From assembly GCF_023195895.1 (NCBI RefSeq), contig NZ_JALPRK010000008.1, positions 1 through 64,000 on the forward strand: DNA of 64,000 nucleotides, read 5' to 3'. The stretch's first letter is position 1. Every line of letters starts with the position of its first letter. The notes beneath the pieces are model-generated. The model ran no database searches, had not been told where the DNA came from, and worked only from the letters and a program-made list of their open reading frames with translations. This DNA is from Paenibacillus mellifer. GTDB lineage: Bacteria > Bacillota > Bacilli > Paenibacillales > Paenibacillaceae. This document shows, piece by piece, positions 1-8,466 of this stretch. The translations under genes were made by a program, and so were the position numbers.

Positions 1-1209
1 CGCGGCCGGCGTGCCCGCCGGCGCGGTCGCGCGCAGCGCCTGCTGCTCGTGCTCCGCACCGAGCAGCTTCAGCACGCGCCCCACCCACGGCTCCGCCGCG
101 GGGGTGGGGCGCGTGCCCGCAGGCGAAGGCCCAACGGGCCCTTCGCCTTGCGGCGGTACCGCCGCCGGGGCCGTGCCTCCGGCGGCGGTGCTGGCGCCTC
201 CCGTCAAGCTCGCAGCGACGGGAGACCCTCCTGCCGGGCCGCTAGCCCCCCGGCCCGACTCGGCCCCGCCGTCCATGCCCTCCTGGAGCATGGACGACTG
301 CAGCTCCGCCAGCACGGCCTGCAGCTTCGCAACCAGCGCTCCGCCAGTTCCGCTGGCGGCTTGCCCTTGCTGGCCCGGCTGAACCGTCTGCGGCCCACCT
401 CCGGTGTCCGCAAATGCTCCCTGCCGGGCCAGTTGGACCAATCCGGCCGCTTGGTTCGGCTGAGCCCCTCCGCCGGCGGGAGCAGCTCCGGCTTGAGCCG
501 CAGCCCCTTCGGCCCCTGCGGGATTCCCCCCTGAGGCCAGCGGAGCCGCACCGCCCATAGGTATTGTCGACGTTGTCTGCCCCGAAGGCGCAGCGGTCGC
601 TTCCTGCCCTGCTTGGCGGAAGAATCCAGCCATTTGCTCCTCCAGAGAGGATAACAAAACGTGCAGCGGTGGCCCGAAAACCGCTTGATGCAGCCCAGCA
701 ACCGATTCACCTGTAACCGGTAACCCTCGGCCGAAGGCAATTCCTGCCGCCTGGATCCATTCCGACAGCGGTACCCCGGCCGGCTTCTGCCCATTCACCT
801 GCTGCAAGAGCGCTAAATTGTGTTTCGTTAACGGGATCCCGCTATTTTGCATGAGCTGCAATAAATCCCGATTCGAAGCCGTATTCTCGAGTCCGAGCGA
901 TTCAAGCGCCTTAGCCAGGGAAGCGGCGGACAACACGGCACCTGGAGCCGATTGAACCGGCTTCAAAACGGCCAGGCCATCCTTGGAATCCGGCTGCACT
1001 TGCAACAACGTCGTTTCTCCTCGACGGAGCGGCGTTTCCAATGCCGCGTGGAGTTTGACGCCTTGTACTTGAATGACGGCTTCTTGCCCATCTTCAGAAA
1101 CGGACAATACCGTACCGCGGACCACCTGCCCCGTCTTGAGTTCCAGCGACTTTGGTTCTCCGGAACGAACGTCCCCCATCATGCTGCGCAGCAGCGGTCC
1201 GATATTCAT
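1..1209 (-). CDS. YlqG-like protein, N-terminal part (cut by window edge)
   Basis: An open frame runs from ATG at 1209 to the left window edge with no stop: 403 codons, C-terminus missing. The start follows a purine-rich GGGGGGAGCTT. Residues 1-90 look like a small beta-rich domain (LKTGQVVRGTVLSV, then VQGVKLHAALETPL). From about residue 210 the protein becomes a low-complexity Ala/Gly/Pro/Gln linker, as in FliK-type hook-length proteins. Its place directly after rnhB matches B. subtilis ylqG, whose neighbour ylqH encodes an FlhB C-terminal-like protein, so I call it YlqG-like by position and composition. Function is unknown; a FliK-like role is only inference. The very high GC of the linker produces several long antisense shadow frames. 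Confidence 0.75.
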   Translation of the reverse strand, partial: MNIGPLLRSMMGDVRSGEPKSLELKTGQVVRGTVLSVSEDGQEAVIQVQGVKLHAALETPLRRGETTLLQVQPDSKDGLAVLKPVQSAPGAVLSAASLAKALESLGLENTASNRDLLQLMQNSGIPLTKHNLALLQQVNGQKPAGVPLSEWIQAAGIAFGRGLPVTGESVAGLHQAVFGPPLHVLLSSLEEQMAGFFRQAGQEATAAPSGQTTSTIPMGGAAPLASGGNPAGAEGAAAQAGAAPAGGGAQPNQAAGLVQLARQGAFADTGGGPQTVQPGQQGQAASGTGGALVAKLQAVLAELQSSMLQEGMDGGAESGRGASGPAGGSPVAASLTGGASTAAGGTAPAAVPPQGEGPVGPSPAGTRPTPAAEPWVGRVLKLLGAEHEQQALRATAPAGTPAA

Positions 1210-1279
1210 AAGCTCCCCCCTTCACTTCGTTCACGATATGGAAAACCCGCCTCTAACGAGAGCGGGTAAGGAATGCCGG

Positions 1280-1900
1280 TTAAAACAACGTTTGTTCTTC
1301 TACGAACAAATTGCGCATAAAGCTCTTTCGATGCATCGGCGTTGGCCCCAGCGCTTGAATCTGTTCGCGGTGCAGTTTCGTCGCATACCCCTTATGTACG
1401 GCGATTCCGTATTCAGGATAACGCGCATCCCATTCGCCTTGGCATAAACGGTCTCGCGTTACCTTGGCGACGATCGACGCGGCAGCGATCGACTGGCTGG
1501 TGGCATCCCCCTTAATCACCGAGAGTTGGGGAATCGAAATATCCACTTTCTCCGCGTCGATTAACAGGAAATCCGGCCGTACCTGAAGCTTCTCGACCGC
1601 CTGTTTCATCGCCCGCCGGGTCGCCTGCTTAATATTAATCTGATCAATCGTCGCGGCGTCCACAAATCCGATCCCTACCGCAATCGCCCGTTCCATGATG
1701 ATATCAAACAGCTTATCGCGTTTCTTGGCGCTAAGTTTCTTCGAATCATCGACATCCTCTAGGATGAGATCCTGCGGCAAAATCACCGCGGCGGCCACCA
1801 CATCTCCAAACAGGCAACCCCTTCCGACCTCGTCGATCCCCGCGATGTGCGAATAACCCGATTGCCAGTAATCACGCTCATATTTCAATAAATCGTCCAT
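1280..1900 (-). CDS. rnhB: ribonuclease HII
   Basis: 206 residues, normal length for RNase HII, which nicks the RNA strand of RNA-DNA hybrids, removes misincorporated ribonucleotides and clears replication primers in the cytoplasm. The family signature AGIDEVGRG lies at residues 20-28, giving catalytic Asp23 and Glu24. The LLIDAEK segment supplies the third acidic residue, and the AAASIVAKVTRD block is also present. It lies downstream of rbgA, as in Bacillus, but a strong terminator (2084-2118) separates the two, so it probably has its own promoter in the 225-bp gap. The ATG start follows AAGGAGGCACT. Confidence 0.97.
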   Translation of the reverse strand: MDDLLKYERDYWQSGYSHIAGIDEVGRGCLFGDVVAAAVILPQDLILEDVDDSKKLSAKKRDKLFDIIMERAIAVGIGFVDAATIDQINIKQATRRAMKQAVEKLQVRPDFLLIDAEKVDISIPQLSVIKGDATSQSIAAASIVAKVTRDRLCQGEWDARYPEYGIAVHKGYATKLHREQIQALGPTPMHRKSFMRNLFVEEQTLF

Positions 1901-2083
1901 AGTGCCTCCTTGTCCTTCGCGAACCTTCCCCCGGTGCTAGCTGTTCTATGATGATCTCATTTCCAGCCCTGGAAATGAGGGTTCCACGCCAGGAGTGCAT
2001 CCTTCACTCTATCATCTTGATCTATGAAACTATTCTTCCCTTATATTATCGGCTTTCCTTCCTCGATTCTACAGCCTTTCTCC

Positions 2084-2118
2084 CAAAAAACAAGCCGCCG
2101 GCAAACCGCCGACGGCTT
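2084..2118 (-). terminator. intrinsic terminator after rbgA
   Basis: On the minus strand a 10-bp stem (2109-2118 with 2092-2101, one G-T pair) with a 7-nt loop is followed by a run of six T (2085-2090). It lies 8 bp past the rbgA stop and upstream of rnhB, so it should end the rplS/lepB/rbgA transcript. Confidence 0.85.
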
Positions 2119-2125
2119 CATTTCT

Positions 2126-2989
2126 CTAATAAGGCGCTTCCAAGGAGTATCGTCCCAGCTTGCCGGCTCGCAGCTCGCGAAGTAGAATGCCCGAAGCTTT
2201 CTCCAAATCCACGCGTCCACCGCTGATGAGACAACCTCGCTTCCGCCCGACAGCCTCCATGACGGCGACGATTTCGTCCGCATCCTCGTAGTCACGTGGC
2301 GCCTGGTCCAGCTCAAATCGCTCTCCAAACGGCTCCCAATAATACCGGACCAAATATTTGACGGCAAAAAAAGCGATGTCTTCCACGTTTAGAATCTCTT
2401 CGCGGATTGCTCCCGTCACAGCCAGCCGGTAACCGACGTTTTGGTCCTCAAACTTCGGCCACAAGATTCCCGGCGTGTCCAGGAGCTCCATCTCCGTACC
2501 GACCTTTATCCATTGCTGACCTTTGGTTACTCCGGGACGATCGCCGGTTGCGGCGATTTTACGACCAGCTAACCCATTGATCAGCGTTGATTTGCCGACA
2601 TTCGGAATGCCGACAATGAGAGCCCGAACCGCGCGAGGGTTAATCCCTTTAGCGATTTGCTTCTCAATCTTCTCTTTCATGAGTTCCTTAGCCAGCAGCG
2701 GGATTTCCTTCAAGCCTTGCCCGCTGGCCGCGTCCGCCTCAACAGCCAAGTACCCTTCCTGCTTAAAAAAGGCGATCCATTGCCGCGTGACCGAAGGATC
2801 GGCCAAATCGGATTTATTCAATACGATCAGGCGTGGTTTACCCTGCAAAATCTCATCAATCATCGGATTGCGACTGGACAAGGGCAACCGCGCATCAAGA
2901 AGCTCAATCACTACGTCAATCAGCTTAAGCTTCTCTTGAATCTGCCGGCGTGCCTTGGTCATATGGCCGGGAAACCATTGAATTGTCAT
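2126..2989 (-). CDS. rbgA: ribosome biogenesis GTPase RbgA/YlqF
   Basis: 287 residues. This is a circularly permuted GTPase needed for late 50S subunit assembly. The permutation is visible: the G4 motif NKSD (58-61) comes before the G1 P-loop GIPNVGKST (127-135) and G3 DTPG (171-174). The N-terminus [16 protein letters not shown] is the typical YlqF start. The C-terminal region after about 200 is the helical RNA-binding part. The ATG is preceded by GAGGTGAAGGAAG. It follows lepB on the same strand (69-bp gap) and is followed by a terminator. Confidence 0.97.
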   Translation of the reverse strand: MTIQWFPGHMTKARRQIQEKLKLIDVVIELLDARLPLSSRNPMIDEILQGKPRLIVLNKSDLADPSVTRQWIAFFKQEGYLAVEADAASGQGLKEIPLLAKELMKEKIEKQIAKGINPRAVRALIVGIPNVGKSTLINGLAGRKIAATGDRPGVTKGQQWIKVGTEMELLDTPGILWPKFEDQNVGYRLAVTGAIREEILNVEDIAFFAVKYLVRYYWEPFGERFELDQAPRDYEDADEIVAVMEAVGRKRGCLISGGRVDLEKASGILLRELRAGKLGRYSLEAPY

Positions 2990-3057
2990 CTTCCTTCACC
3001 TCATCTATCCCAAGAACGCGCCTTTACCTAGGCGTATGCCTATCCGCAAGCCATCGT

Positions 3058-3726
3058 CTAATGACGAATGAACTGGAGATCCGAGAGCGGCCAGAACACC
3101 AGGTCCGCCCGACCTACGATATCTCCGTAAGGCACATAGCCGATCCGTCTGCTGTCCGTACTGTTCGAACGGTTATCCCCCAATACGAAGACATACCCTT
3201 CCGGAACGGTTCCGTCCGGGACCAGCTCATTCGGAAAATTCGCTTCCGTATTGTATAGCTCATTATTATTATGCTTCTCAATTACAGCATCTTTAATGTA
3301 AGTTTCATCCACGACCTGTCCGTTGACCGTAATCGTATCCCCTTCGACTTGAACCGTATCTCCCGGAACACCGATAACGCGTTTAATGAAATCGCGTCCC
3401 TCGGATGGAACGTGAAAGACGACAACTTCCCCGTGTTTGGGATCGCGGATATCGTAAATGATTTTGTTCACGATGATACGTTCTCCGGTATGGAAGTTCG
3501 GCTGCATCGACGGGCCGTCTACGATAAACGGAGCAAAGAAAAGCCAACGAATCAGGAGAACCAGCACAACGGCGATCGCAATAGCCTTTAGCCATTCCAG
3601 TGCCTCGCTTTTTTCCTTCTTACCCGCAGGCGGCACCTGCACCGTATCCGGCCCATCTGGTTGTTGCTCCACCCGTTCAGAAGACGGCGAAACTTCCGGA
3701 TAATCCTGTTGTGCTTGCTTCTCCAT
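3058..3726 (-). CDS. lepB: type I signal peptidase
   Basis: 222 residues. It cleaves signal peptides from exported proteins at the outer face of the membrane. There is a cytoplasmic N-terminal tail of about 45 hydrophilic residues, one membrane helix at about 46-63, then the S26 boxes: GPSMQPNF with catalytic Ser73, RDFIKRVIGVPGD with the general base Lys115, and LGDNRSNSTDSR. The single membrane helix is typical of Gram-positive SipS-type enzymes. The start ATG follows GGAGAGGTCACG. It lies between rplS and rbgA, as in other Paenibacillus-type genomes. Confidence 0.96.
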   Translation of the reverse strand: MEKQAQQDYPEVSPSSERVEQQPDGPDTVQVPPAGKKEKSEALEWLKAIAIAVVLVLLIRWLFFAPFIVDGPSMQPNFHTGERIIVNKIIYDIRDPKHGEVVVFHVPSEGRDFIKRVIGVPGDTVQVEGDTITVNGQVVDETYIKDAVIEKHNNNELYNTEANFPNELVPDGTVPEGYVFVLGDNRSNSTDSRRIGYVPYGDIVGRADLVFWPLSDLQFIRH

Positions 3727-3765
3727 GGAACGTGACCTCTCCTTATCTCAAAATATGTACTTCAG

Positions 3766-3800
3766 AAAAAAGTAAAGGGGCTTGATTGGATACAAGCCCC
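3766..3800 (-). terminator. intrinsic terminator after rplS
   Basis: An 8-bp GC-rich stem (3793-3800 with 3777-3784), 8-nt loop, then a T-rich tail on the minus strand. It sits between the rplS stop and lepB, so L19 can be transcribed alone, with partial read-through into lepB. Confidence 0.75.
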
Positions 3801-3818
3801 CTGTTCGTTAACAGATCA

Positions 3819-4163
3819 TTAACGACGTACTTCTTTAATTCTCGCTGCTTTACCGCGAAGTTCGCGAAGATAATACAACTTCGCACGACGCACTTTACCA
3901 CGGCGAGCCACTTCGATTTTATCGAGTTTTGGGGAATGAAGCGGGAAAGTTCTTTCCACGCCTACACCGTTGGAAATTTTACGAACTGTAAAAGTTTCGC
4001 TGATTCCGCCGCCACGACGCTTGATCACAACACCTTCAAACAATTGGACACGTTCACGAGATCCCTCGATAACCTTAACGAACACTTTCAAAGTGTCCCC
4101 AGGACGAAAGCTCGGAATATCCTTGCGAAGCTGTTCTTGCGTAATCGCTTGTACGATATTCAT
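3819..4163 (-). CDS. rplS: 50S ribosomal protein L19
   Basis: 114 residues, the full length of bacterial L19, which sits at the 30S-50S interface. Recognisable segments are [13 protein letters not shown], the [18 protein letters not shown] block, the [20 protein letters not shown] stretch and a basic C-terminus. The ATG follows AAGGAGGGAGTCCTAG. In B. subtilis L19 lies directly after trmD; here about 2.2 kb of unrelated genes separate the two, and rplS has its own leader (4164-4246). Confidence 0.98.
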   Translation of the reverse strand: MNIVQAITQEQLRKDIPSFRPGDTLKVFVKVIEGSRERVQLFEGVVIKRRGGGISETFTVRKISNGVGVERTFPLHSPKLDKIEVARRGKVRRAKLYYLRELRGKAARIKEVRR

Positions 4164-4246
4164 CTAGGACTCCCTCCTTCCACTCAGGTGTTCATGCCTC
4201 TTCCGGAGAAACCCTTGTTCTCCTTCATCATCCGCAGCGGACCACC
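4164..4246 (-). promoter_or_regulatory. structured 5' leader of rplS (L19-leader-like)
   Basis: The 83 nt before rplS can fold into a small multibranch element on the minus strand: an outer GGTG/CACC pairing (4243-4246 with 4187-4190), an inner TCCGC/GCGGA hairpin (4231-4241) and a GGAGAA/TTCTCC hairpin (4218-4223 with 4205-4210), followed by the ribosome binding site. L19 autoregulatory leaders are known in Firmicutes; assignment to that family is inference from position and fold. Confidence 0.45.
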
Positions 4247-4362
4247 AAATTCACAACAAATTGAATTTTACCATAATACCATAGGCATAGCAAGGAAAAT
4301 ATACAAAGAAACAAGCTAACCGTCCATAACCTCAGCCTATTTTTATCCTATCCCGATCCTCA

Positions 4363-4391
4363 CAAAAAAATGCCTCCAATCCCTTGGAGGC
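4363..4391 (-). terminator. intrinsic terminator after the LSm-like gene
   Basis: A perfect 7-bp stem GCCTCCA/TGGAGGC with 6-nt loop followed by ATTTTTTTG on the minus strand, 14 bp beyond the stop of the 84-residue gene. Confidence 0.85.
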
Positions 4392-4404
4392 TTAGGTTCG
4401 ATCC

Positions 4405-4659
4405 TCAAATTAAAGCGATCGCCAGAAGCGTAAATAAACTGAGCGTTAAGATCTCTTCATTAGCGCCATAAGGCCCGTAGCCGTAACCGTATGGCGGAAT
4501 AAACGCCGAGGTTTGTGCCCGACCCTTTGCCGATCTTTTCAAATAAACGTTATCCCGGTCAACCTTGACGACCGTGCCTTCATAGACTCCGCCATCCCGG
4601 GTTAATATGCGAACCTTCTTGTTCATACAATGCAGGCAATTATAATAGGCCTCTACCAT
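4405..4659 (-). CDS. small LSm-like hypothetical protein
   Basis: 84 residues, no assigned function. The N-terminus carries a CLHC pair (residues 8-11 region), followed by KVRILTRDGGVYEGTVVKVDRDNVYL, which has the strand pattern of an LSm/Hfq-type barrel. A Tyr/Gly/Pro patch (PPYGYGYGPYG) comes next, and then a hydrophobic C-terminal helix (LTLSLFTLLAIALI) that could insert in a membrane. GGAAGGGGAACAAGGGG lies before the ATG, and the gene has its own terminator. The family seems lineage-specific. An RNA or peptide-binding role is only suggested by the fold pattern. Confidence 0.7.
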   Translation of the reverse strand: MVEAYYNCLHCMNKKVRILTRDGGVYEGTVVKVDRDNVYLKRSAKGRAQTSAFIPPYGYGYGPYGANEEILTLSLFTLLAIALI

Positions 4660-4727
4660 TCCCCTTGTTCCCCTTCCTTTGCAAGCTACTGCATAGTATG
4701 AGAACGATGGACGAACGGTATGGGCGA

Positions 4728-5495
4728 CTAGCGGTTAAATGAGGCAACAAACTCGCTTTCTTTCGCGGTCATCTCGACCCAAGCCGGCCGAAATCCGCTC
4801 TTCAATGCATTCCGCACTGATTTCAGGTTAGACCAGGCTGCACAGTAGAAAGGAACCTTCCCACGCTCAAGGATCTCAACGGCCAGGCGGCTTGTCAAGG
4901 CTGCGGCAATTCCCCTTCGGCGATAAAGGGGTAAGACGTCGACGCCGATTTGCCACATCGATTCGCCATCCGCGGAGCATCCAGCCAATCCGATCAGCTT
5001 GTTCCCATCGTAAGCCCCGACCGCCAAGACATCAAGATGTTTACGTTTCTCGCATAAGGCATTGCTCCACTCAGCAGTATACAAATCGGTATAATCACCG
5101 GGTTCCAATACTCGCGTCGCGAAGTCACATTCCCTTGCCTTTAACACCTGAACATCCGGAAGGAAATACTCGGCCATAAAGCAAATTCGCCGATTTCTTC
5201 GCTGTAGTTCATCGTTGAGCACATGTAAATTGGGAGTCTCAAAGCAATGCTCTATAGGGTAGTAGTTAATGTAGGACTCTACGACCTCTCGGATCTCCGG
5301 ATGAACGGAAGCAACAATGTTATTTCCGTAAGAAATCAAATTGCAGTAGAAGGGTAAGGTCAAATATTCCCTGGCCTTTGGATGCTCCGTGGATAACACA
5401 ACCTTGTTTTCCTGTTGATAGAAGTCTTCTTTGCGGCAGTTCGCATCGATGGCGGATTGCTGCATGGCAATATCCAAGATCTCTTGATTCGTCAT
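4728..5495 (-). CDS. GNAT family N-acetyltransferase
   Basis: 255 residues. The C-terminal half is a GNAT domain: the acetyl-CoA-binding motif A is IGVDVLPLYRRRGIAAAL (about 183-200), with the Arg-Arg-Gly-Ile-Ala loop holding the pyrophosphate. The N-terminal 110 residues are not a typical GNAT fold and probably set the acceptor specificity. The substrate is unknown. It is a single gene downstream of tRNA-Pro and its terminator, in the block that separates trmD from rplS. Best read as a small-molecule or protein acetyltransferase of unassigned substrate. Confidence 0.88.
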   Translation of the reverse strand: MTNQEILDIAMQQSAIDANCRKEDFYQQENKVVLSTEHPKAREYLTLPFYCNLISYGNNIVASVHPEIREVVESYINYYPIEHCFETPNLHVLNDELQRRNRRICFMAEYFLPDVQVLKARECDFATRVLEPGDYTDLYTAEWSNALCEKRKHLDVLAVGAYDGNKLIGLAGCSADGESMWQIGVDVLPLYRRRGIAAALTSRLAVEILERGKVPFYCAAWSNLKSVRNALKSGFRPAWVEMTAKESEFVASFNR

Positions 5496-5546
5496 AGACA
5501 GAAACCCTCGATTCGTTCTTTGGTTCTTTGATTATACTTGCTCCGC

Positions 5547-5593
5547 ACAAAAAAGAAACAGACAAAATTCACTCCGGAATTTGTCTGTTTCTT
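5547..5593 (-). terminator. strong terminator after tRNA-Pro
   Basis: A perfect 14-bp stem (5580-5593 with 5553-5566) with a 13-nt loop, followed by TTTTTTG on the minus strand, 12 bp after the tRNA end. It separates the tRNA from the acetyltransferase gene. Confidence 0.88.
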
Positions 5594-5605
5594 GGTTTAC
5601 TCCGA

Positions 5606-5679
5606 TCGGAGTAGCGGGATTCGAACCCACGGCCTCACCCACCCCAAGGGTGCGCGCTACCTGACTGCGCCATACCCCG
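5606..5679 (-). tRNA. tRNA-Pro (anticodon GGG)
   Basis: A complete cloverleaf of 74 nt on the minus strand: acceptor CGGGGTA/TACTCCG (one G-T), D arm GCGC/GCGC, anticodon arm CACCC/GGGTG with loop TTGGGGT giving anticodon GGG, variable loop AGGCC, T arm GTGGG/CCCGC with loop TTCGAAT, discriminator A. The 3' CCA is not encoded. It reads CCC (and CCU by wobble). It stands alone rather than in a tRNA array. Confidence 0.97.
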
Positions 5680-5883
5680 ATATATAAAGGTGTTTCCATT
5701 ATAAGCCATAAGCGCGCACCCTAGCAAGAGTTAGACACGCGCCGAAGCCCCAATGATTTTAGCGATTACCCCTAGTCCTTTCGTCTCATCGGCACCCATC
5801 CAAAATAACCCATGAAACCTATGTCATGGGATAAACTTCTGGGTAATATTTTTTAAAGACGATAAGTGATTGGAGGAATTCTT

Positions 5884-6399
5884 ATGAAAAAACTAATTCT
5901 CGCAGTTGCGGTTTGCTCCTTATTAGGATCCGCATCGGTAGCGGCTGCCGCACCTGTAGTCAAGTCAATCAAAGCAACCATCAAATATTTCAACTTCGTG
6001 GTCAATGGCCAAACCAAACTTACCGCGGATGCGTTGGTTTTTAATGGGGCCACCTATGTCCCCATCCGTGACGCCGCCAGCTTGTTCAATTACGAAACGA
6101 AATACGATGCCGCGACGAAGTCGATCTCGTTTAGTTCCAAGAGAGACTGGATCACGCTGTCCGAACTGATCGCTGCTAACACACGCCTCTCTGCTTCGCA
6201 ATCTGAAGATACCCCTAATGTGTACGTCATCCGAGCGGGAAACGAGATCGCATTTAGTCTGAACGCATCAGCACTCAAAGATGGAGAGACCACTTCCGTG
6301 GTTACGAATCGTTCTCACTTGATCAGTGTAATAAAAGAGCTGGGATCAGTTGTCTTAAGCAAAAAAGACGTCATCGCAGCTGGATATCTCGTCGATTAA
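5884..6399 (+). CDS. secreted stalk-domain (copper amine oxidase N-terminal-like) protein
   Basis: 171 residues from ATG 5884, chosen because GGAGG lies at the right distance; an upstream in-frame start would overlap that site. Residues 1-23 are a signal peptide ending near Ala-Ala-Ala. After it comes one stalk domain: the FVVNGQ turn and the hallmark TYVPIRDAASLFNYE segment followed by KSISF. The C-terminal half (ITLSELIAAN onward) is not recognised. Despite the domain's name there is no amine oxidase catalytic part; in Paenibacillus it usually serves as a cell-surface module. It is transcribed against all its neighbours. Confidence 0.82.
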   Translation: MKKLILAVAVCSLLGSASVAAAAPVVKSIKATIKYFNFVVNGQTKLTADALVFNGATYVPIRDAASLFNYETKYDAATKSISFSSKRDWITLSELIAANTRLSASQSEDTPNVYVIRAGNEIAFSLNASALKDGETTSVVTNRSHLISVIKELGSVVLSKKDVIAAGYLVD

Positions 6400-6403
6400 T
6401 TGC

Positions 6404-6436
6404 AACAACAAAACCCTCGGTAAGAATACCGGGGGT
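6404..6436 (-). terminator. terminator after trmD (convergent with the stalk gene)
   Basis: A 10-bp stem (6427-6436 with 6413-6422, one G-T) and AGAA/TTCT loop. The U-rich tail TTTTGTTGTTG is on the minus strand, so it mainly serves trmD. On the plus strand the same hairpin follows the stalk gene but lacks a T run. Confidence 0.65.
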
Positions 6437-6448
6437 TGTTGGCTTGAT

Positions 6449-7246
6449 CTATTCCTTCTCCCGCTTGACTACAGCTTCCTCCTGCAACACCTTCAGCCAG
6501 CGCTTGTCCTTCTCGGTCAGCTCCAGACCCTCCAGCAAATCCGGACGCCGCTGCCAGGTCCGGCGGAGCGCCTCTTGCCGCCGCCATTCGTCAACATTGG
6601 CATGATGCCCGCTCAGCAGGATCTCCGGCACCTTCCAGCCGCGAAATTCAACCGGGCGCGTATAATGCGGATACTCCAGCAAACCGGTACTAAACGAATC
6701 CGTTACCGCGCTAGTTTCATTGCCCAATACACCGGGCAGGAGGCGCGTGACGCTGTCGATGACGACCATGGCCGGTAGTTCTCCGCCGGTCAGCACGTAA
6801 TCCCCGATGGACAACTCATCGGTGACTAAATGCTCGCGAATTCGTTCGTCATAACCTTCATAATGTCCGCAAATAAAGACAAGATGGTCCTCCTGGGCCA
6901 ATTCCTCCGCTTTCTTCTGCGTAAACGTCTCCCCTTGCGGACACATCAGAATGATTCGTGGCGCACGAACAGGCGCCTTTTCTCCTGATGGTTCGAGAGT
7001 CTCTTCGCCTGTTGGCTGTCCAAGCAAATCCTCTACCGCGCGGAAGATGGGTTCCGGCTTGAGCACCATCCCCCCGCCGCCGCCATAAGGGGTGTCGTCC
7101 ACGCTGCCGTGTTTATTACCCGCGTAATCTCGGAAGTTGATGGCATTTAATGAAACGATGCCTTTTTCCCGGGCTTTTCCAAGAATGCTGCTGCCGAATA
7201 CGCCGGCGAACATTTCCGGGAACAGGGTCAGCACATCCACCCGCAT
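6449..7246 (-). CDS. trmD: tRNA (guanine37-N1)-methyltransferase
   Basis: 265 residues. TrmD uses SAM to methylate G37 next to the anticodon of a tRNA subset (Leu, Pro, Arg), preventing frameshifts. The SPOUT trefoil-knot segments are clear: [19 protein letters not shown], then [13 protein letters not shown] and [20 protein letters not shown] loop at 85-100 ([16 protein letters not shown]) is longer than usual. The C-terminus carries the tRNA-binding helical domain. The gene starts 1 bp after the rimM stop, so the two are probably translationally coupled. Confidence 0.97.
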   Translation of the reverse strand: MRVDVLTLFPEMFAGVFGSSILGKAREKGIVSLNAINFRDYAGNKHGSVDDTPYGGGGGMVLKPEPIFRAVEDLLGQPTGEETLEPSGEKAPVRAPRIILMCPQGETFTQKKAEELAQEDHLVFICGHYEGYDERIREHLVTDELSIGDYVLTGGELPAMVVIDSVTRLLPGVLGNETSAVTDSFSTGLLEYPHYTRPVEFRGWKVPEILLSGHHANVDEWRRQEALRRTWQRRPDLLEGLELTEKDKRWLKVLQEEAVVKREKE

Positions 7247-7247
7247 G

Positions 7248-7766
7248 CTACAACAGCCCTTCCATGACGTGCACTTTGATGATCTTCTCCTTCACGTTGA
7301 CGTCCAATACGACGTCATCGATCACCGGGAGCAGCAGCTGTTTGCCGCTTGTCAGCTTAGTCACCCAAACATCGTTCGCACCTGGCCGCAAGATCTCCAC
7401 AATTTGGCCCAGATCCTCACCCTCATCGCTAACAACCTGACAGCCGATGATTTCATGGAAATAATATTCGTTCTCCGGCAACTCTACGGATTCCGTCTTC
7501 GGTACCTTCAGCTCACGGCCCTTGAACGGTTCTACCTCATTAATATGAGAAAATTCAGCGAATTTCACGATATACATCTGTTTGTAGGGCCGGGCCGTTT
7601 GAACGGTGACCTCGAACCTCTCCCCGGTTTCCGGATGAATGATCAGAAGCCGATTTTTCGGAGCAAAACGCACCTCCGGAAAGTCCGTCTGCAGCAGCAC
7701 TCGAAGCTCCCCGCGAATCCCGTGCGTATTCACGATTTTGCCTACCGACAATAATGAATCCGACAT
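7248..7766 (-). CDS. rimM: ribosome maturation factor RimM
   Basis: 172 residues. RimM binds S19 and assists maturation of the 30S head. The N-terminal barrel shows [16 protein letters not shown], the family start. The C-terminal PRC-type barrel starts near [19 protein letters not shown] and includes [15 protein letters not shown] and [13 protein letters not shown]. It precedes trmD with no gap; a terminator 85 bp upstream separates it from khpA. A shadow frame overlaps its start but has no ribosome binding site. Confidence 0.96.
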   Translation of the reverse strand: MSDSLLSVGKIVNTHGIRGELRVLLQTDFPEVRFAPKNRLLIIHPETGERFEVTVQTARPYKQMYIVKFAEFSHINEVEPFKGRELKVPKTESVELPENEYYFHEIIGCQVVSDEGEDLGQIVEILRPGANDVWVTKLTSGKQLLLPVIDDVVLDVNVKEKIIKVHVMEGLL

Positions 7767-7846
7767 AATAACCTCCCAATAGATTTATCCGTCATTCTTG
7801 CAGCTGAACCATCCGTCCGAAGGATCCTTCTGCTTCAGCATGTACG

Positions 7847-7875
7847 AAAAAGGGCTAGGACAAACATCCTAACCC
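7847..7875 (-). terminator. terminator between khpA and rimM
   Basis: A 9-bp stem (7867-7875 with 7852-7860, one G-T), 6-nt loop and a TTTTTCG tail on the minus strand. It splits the rpsP-khpA unit from rimM-trmD. Confidence 0.75.
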
Positions 7876-7904
7876 GCTTTCGTCTACCATTATGAAGTTA
7901 CCGA

Positions 7905-8135
7905 TCAAGACATGATATCCACGGTGACCCGCTTATCCATCTTGACCGCTGCCGATGCTACGACCGTGCGGAGCGCCTTGGCGATTCTCCCCTGCTTGCC
8001 GATGACCTTCCCTACATCGTCGGGATGTACGGAAAGTTCATAAACGATCAGGTGATCCTTCTCCACGACCTCCACGCGCACGTCGTCCGGATGATCAACA
8101 AGAGCCTTCGCGATAACGCCGACTAATTGTTCCAT
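7905..8135 (-). CDS. khpA: KH-domain RNA-binding protein KhpA
   Basis: 76 residues, a single KH domain with the RNA-binding loop VGKVIGKQGRIAKAL (GxxG = GKQG). In Firmicutes KhpA pairs with KhpB/Jag and influences cell length and sRNA-linked regulation. It follows rpsP by 22 bp, the conserved ylqC position. The ATG is preceded by GGAGGGTCGTGT. Identity rests on the KH motif and synteny. Confidence 0.95.
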   Translation of the reverse strand: MEQLVGVIAKALVDHPDDVRVEVVEKDHLIVYELSVHPDDVGKVIGKQGRIAKALRTVVASAAVKMDKRVTVDIMS

Positions 8136-8157
8136 ACACGACCCTCCGAATCAGCAA

Positions 8158-8430
8158 TTATTTCTGCTGTCTAAGCTCATGGAATTTCTTCATAACGCCT
8201 GCTTTGCTCAGCAGATTGCGAACGGTATCAGATGCTTGCGCACCATCTTGGAGCCATTTCAATGCTTTTTCTTCATCGATGTTGACTACTGCCGGTTGTG
8301 CAACCGGATTATAGTAACCAATCTCCTCGATAAAACGGCCGTCACGCGGGGAACGAGAATTCGATACCACGATACGGTAGAAAGGAGCTTTATGAGCACC
8401 AATACGTTTCAAACGAATACGAACTGCCAC
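8158..8430 (-). CDS. rpsP: 30S ribosomal protein S16
   Basis: 90 residues from GTG 8430. A longer frame begins further upstream, but GAGGTGAATTTC directly before GTG and the conserved N-terminus [20 protein letters not shown] fix the start. S16 binds 16S rRNA early in 30S assembly. The remaining conserved blocks are [21 protein letters not shown] and [20 protein letters not shown]. It is preceded by ffh (36-bp gap) and followed by khpA, as in Bacillus. Confidence 0.97.
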   Translation of the reverse strand: MAVRIRLKRIGAHKAPFYRIVVSNSRSPRDGRFIEEIGYYNPVAQPAVVNIDEEKALKWLQDGAQASDTVRNLLSKAGVMKKFHELRQQK

Positions 8431-8466
8431 GAAATTCACCTCCTTCAAAGAATGAACGTTATAAAA

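Noticed and set aside
204..794. 196-residue minus-strand frame, and two plus-strand frames over 11-534
   Set aside because: Shadows of the GC-rich YlqG-like gene, which runs through in another minus-strand frame with a proper start at 1209.
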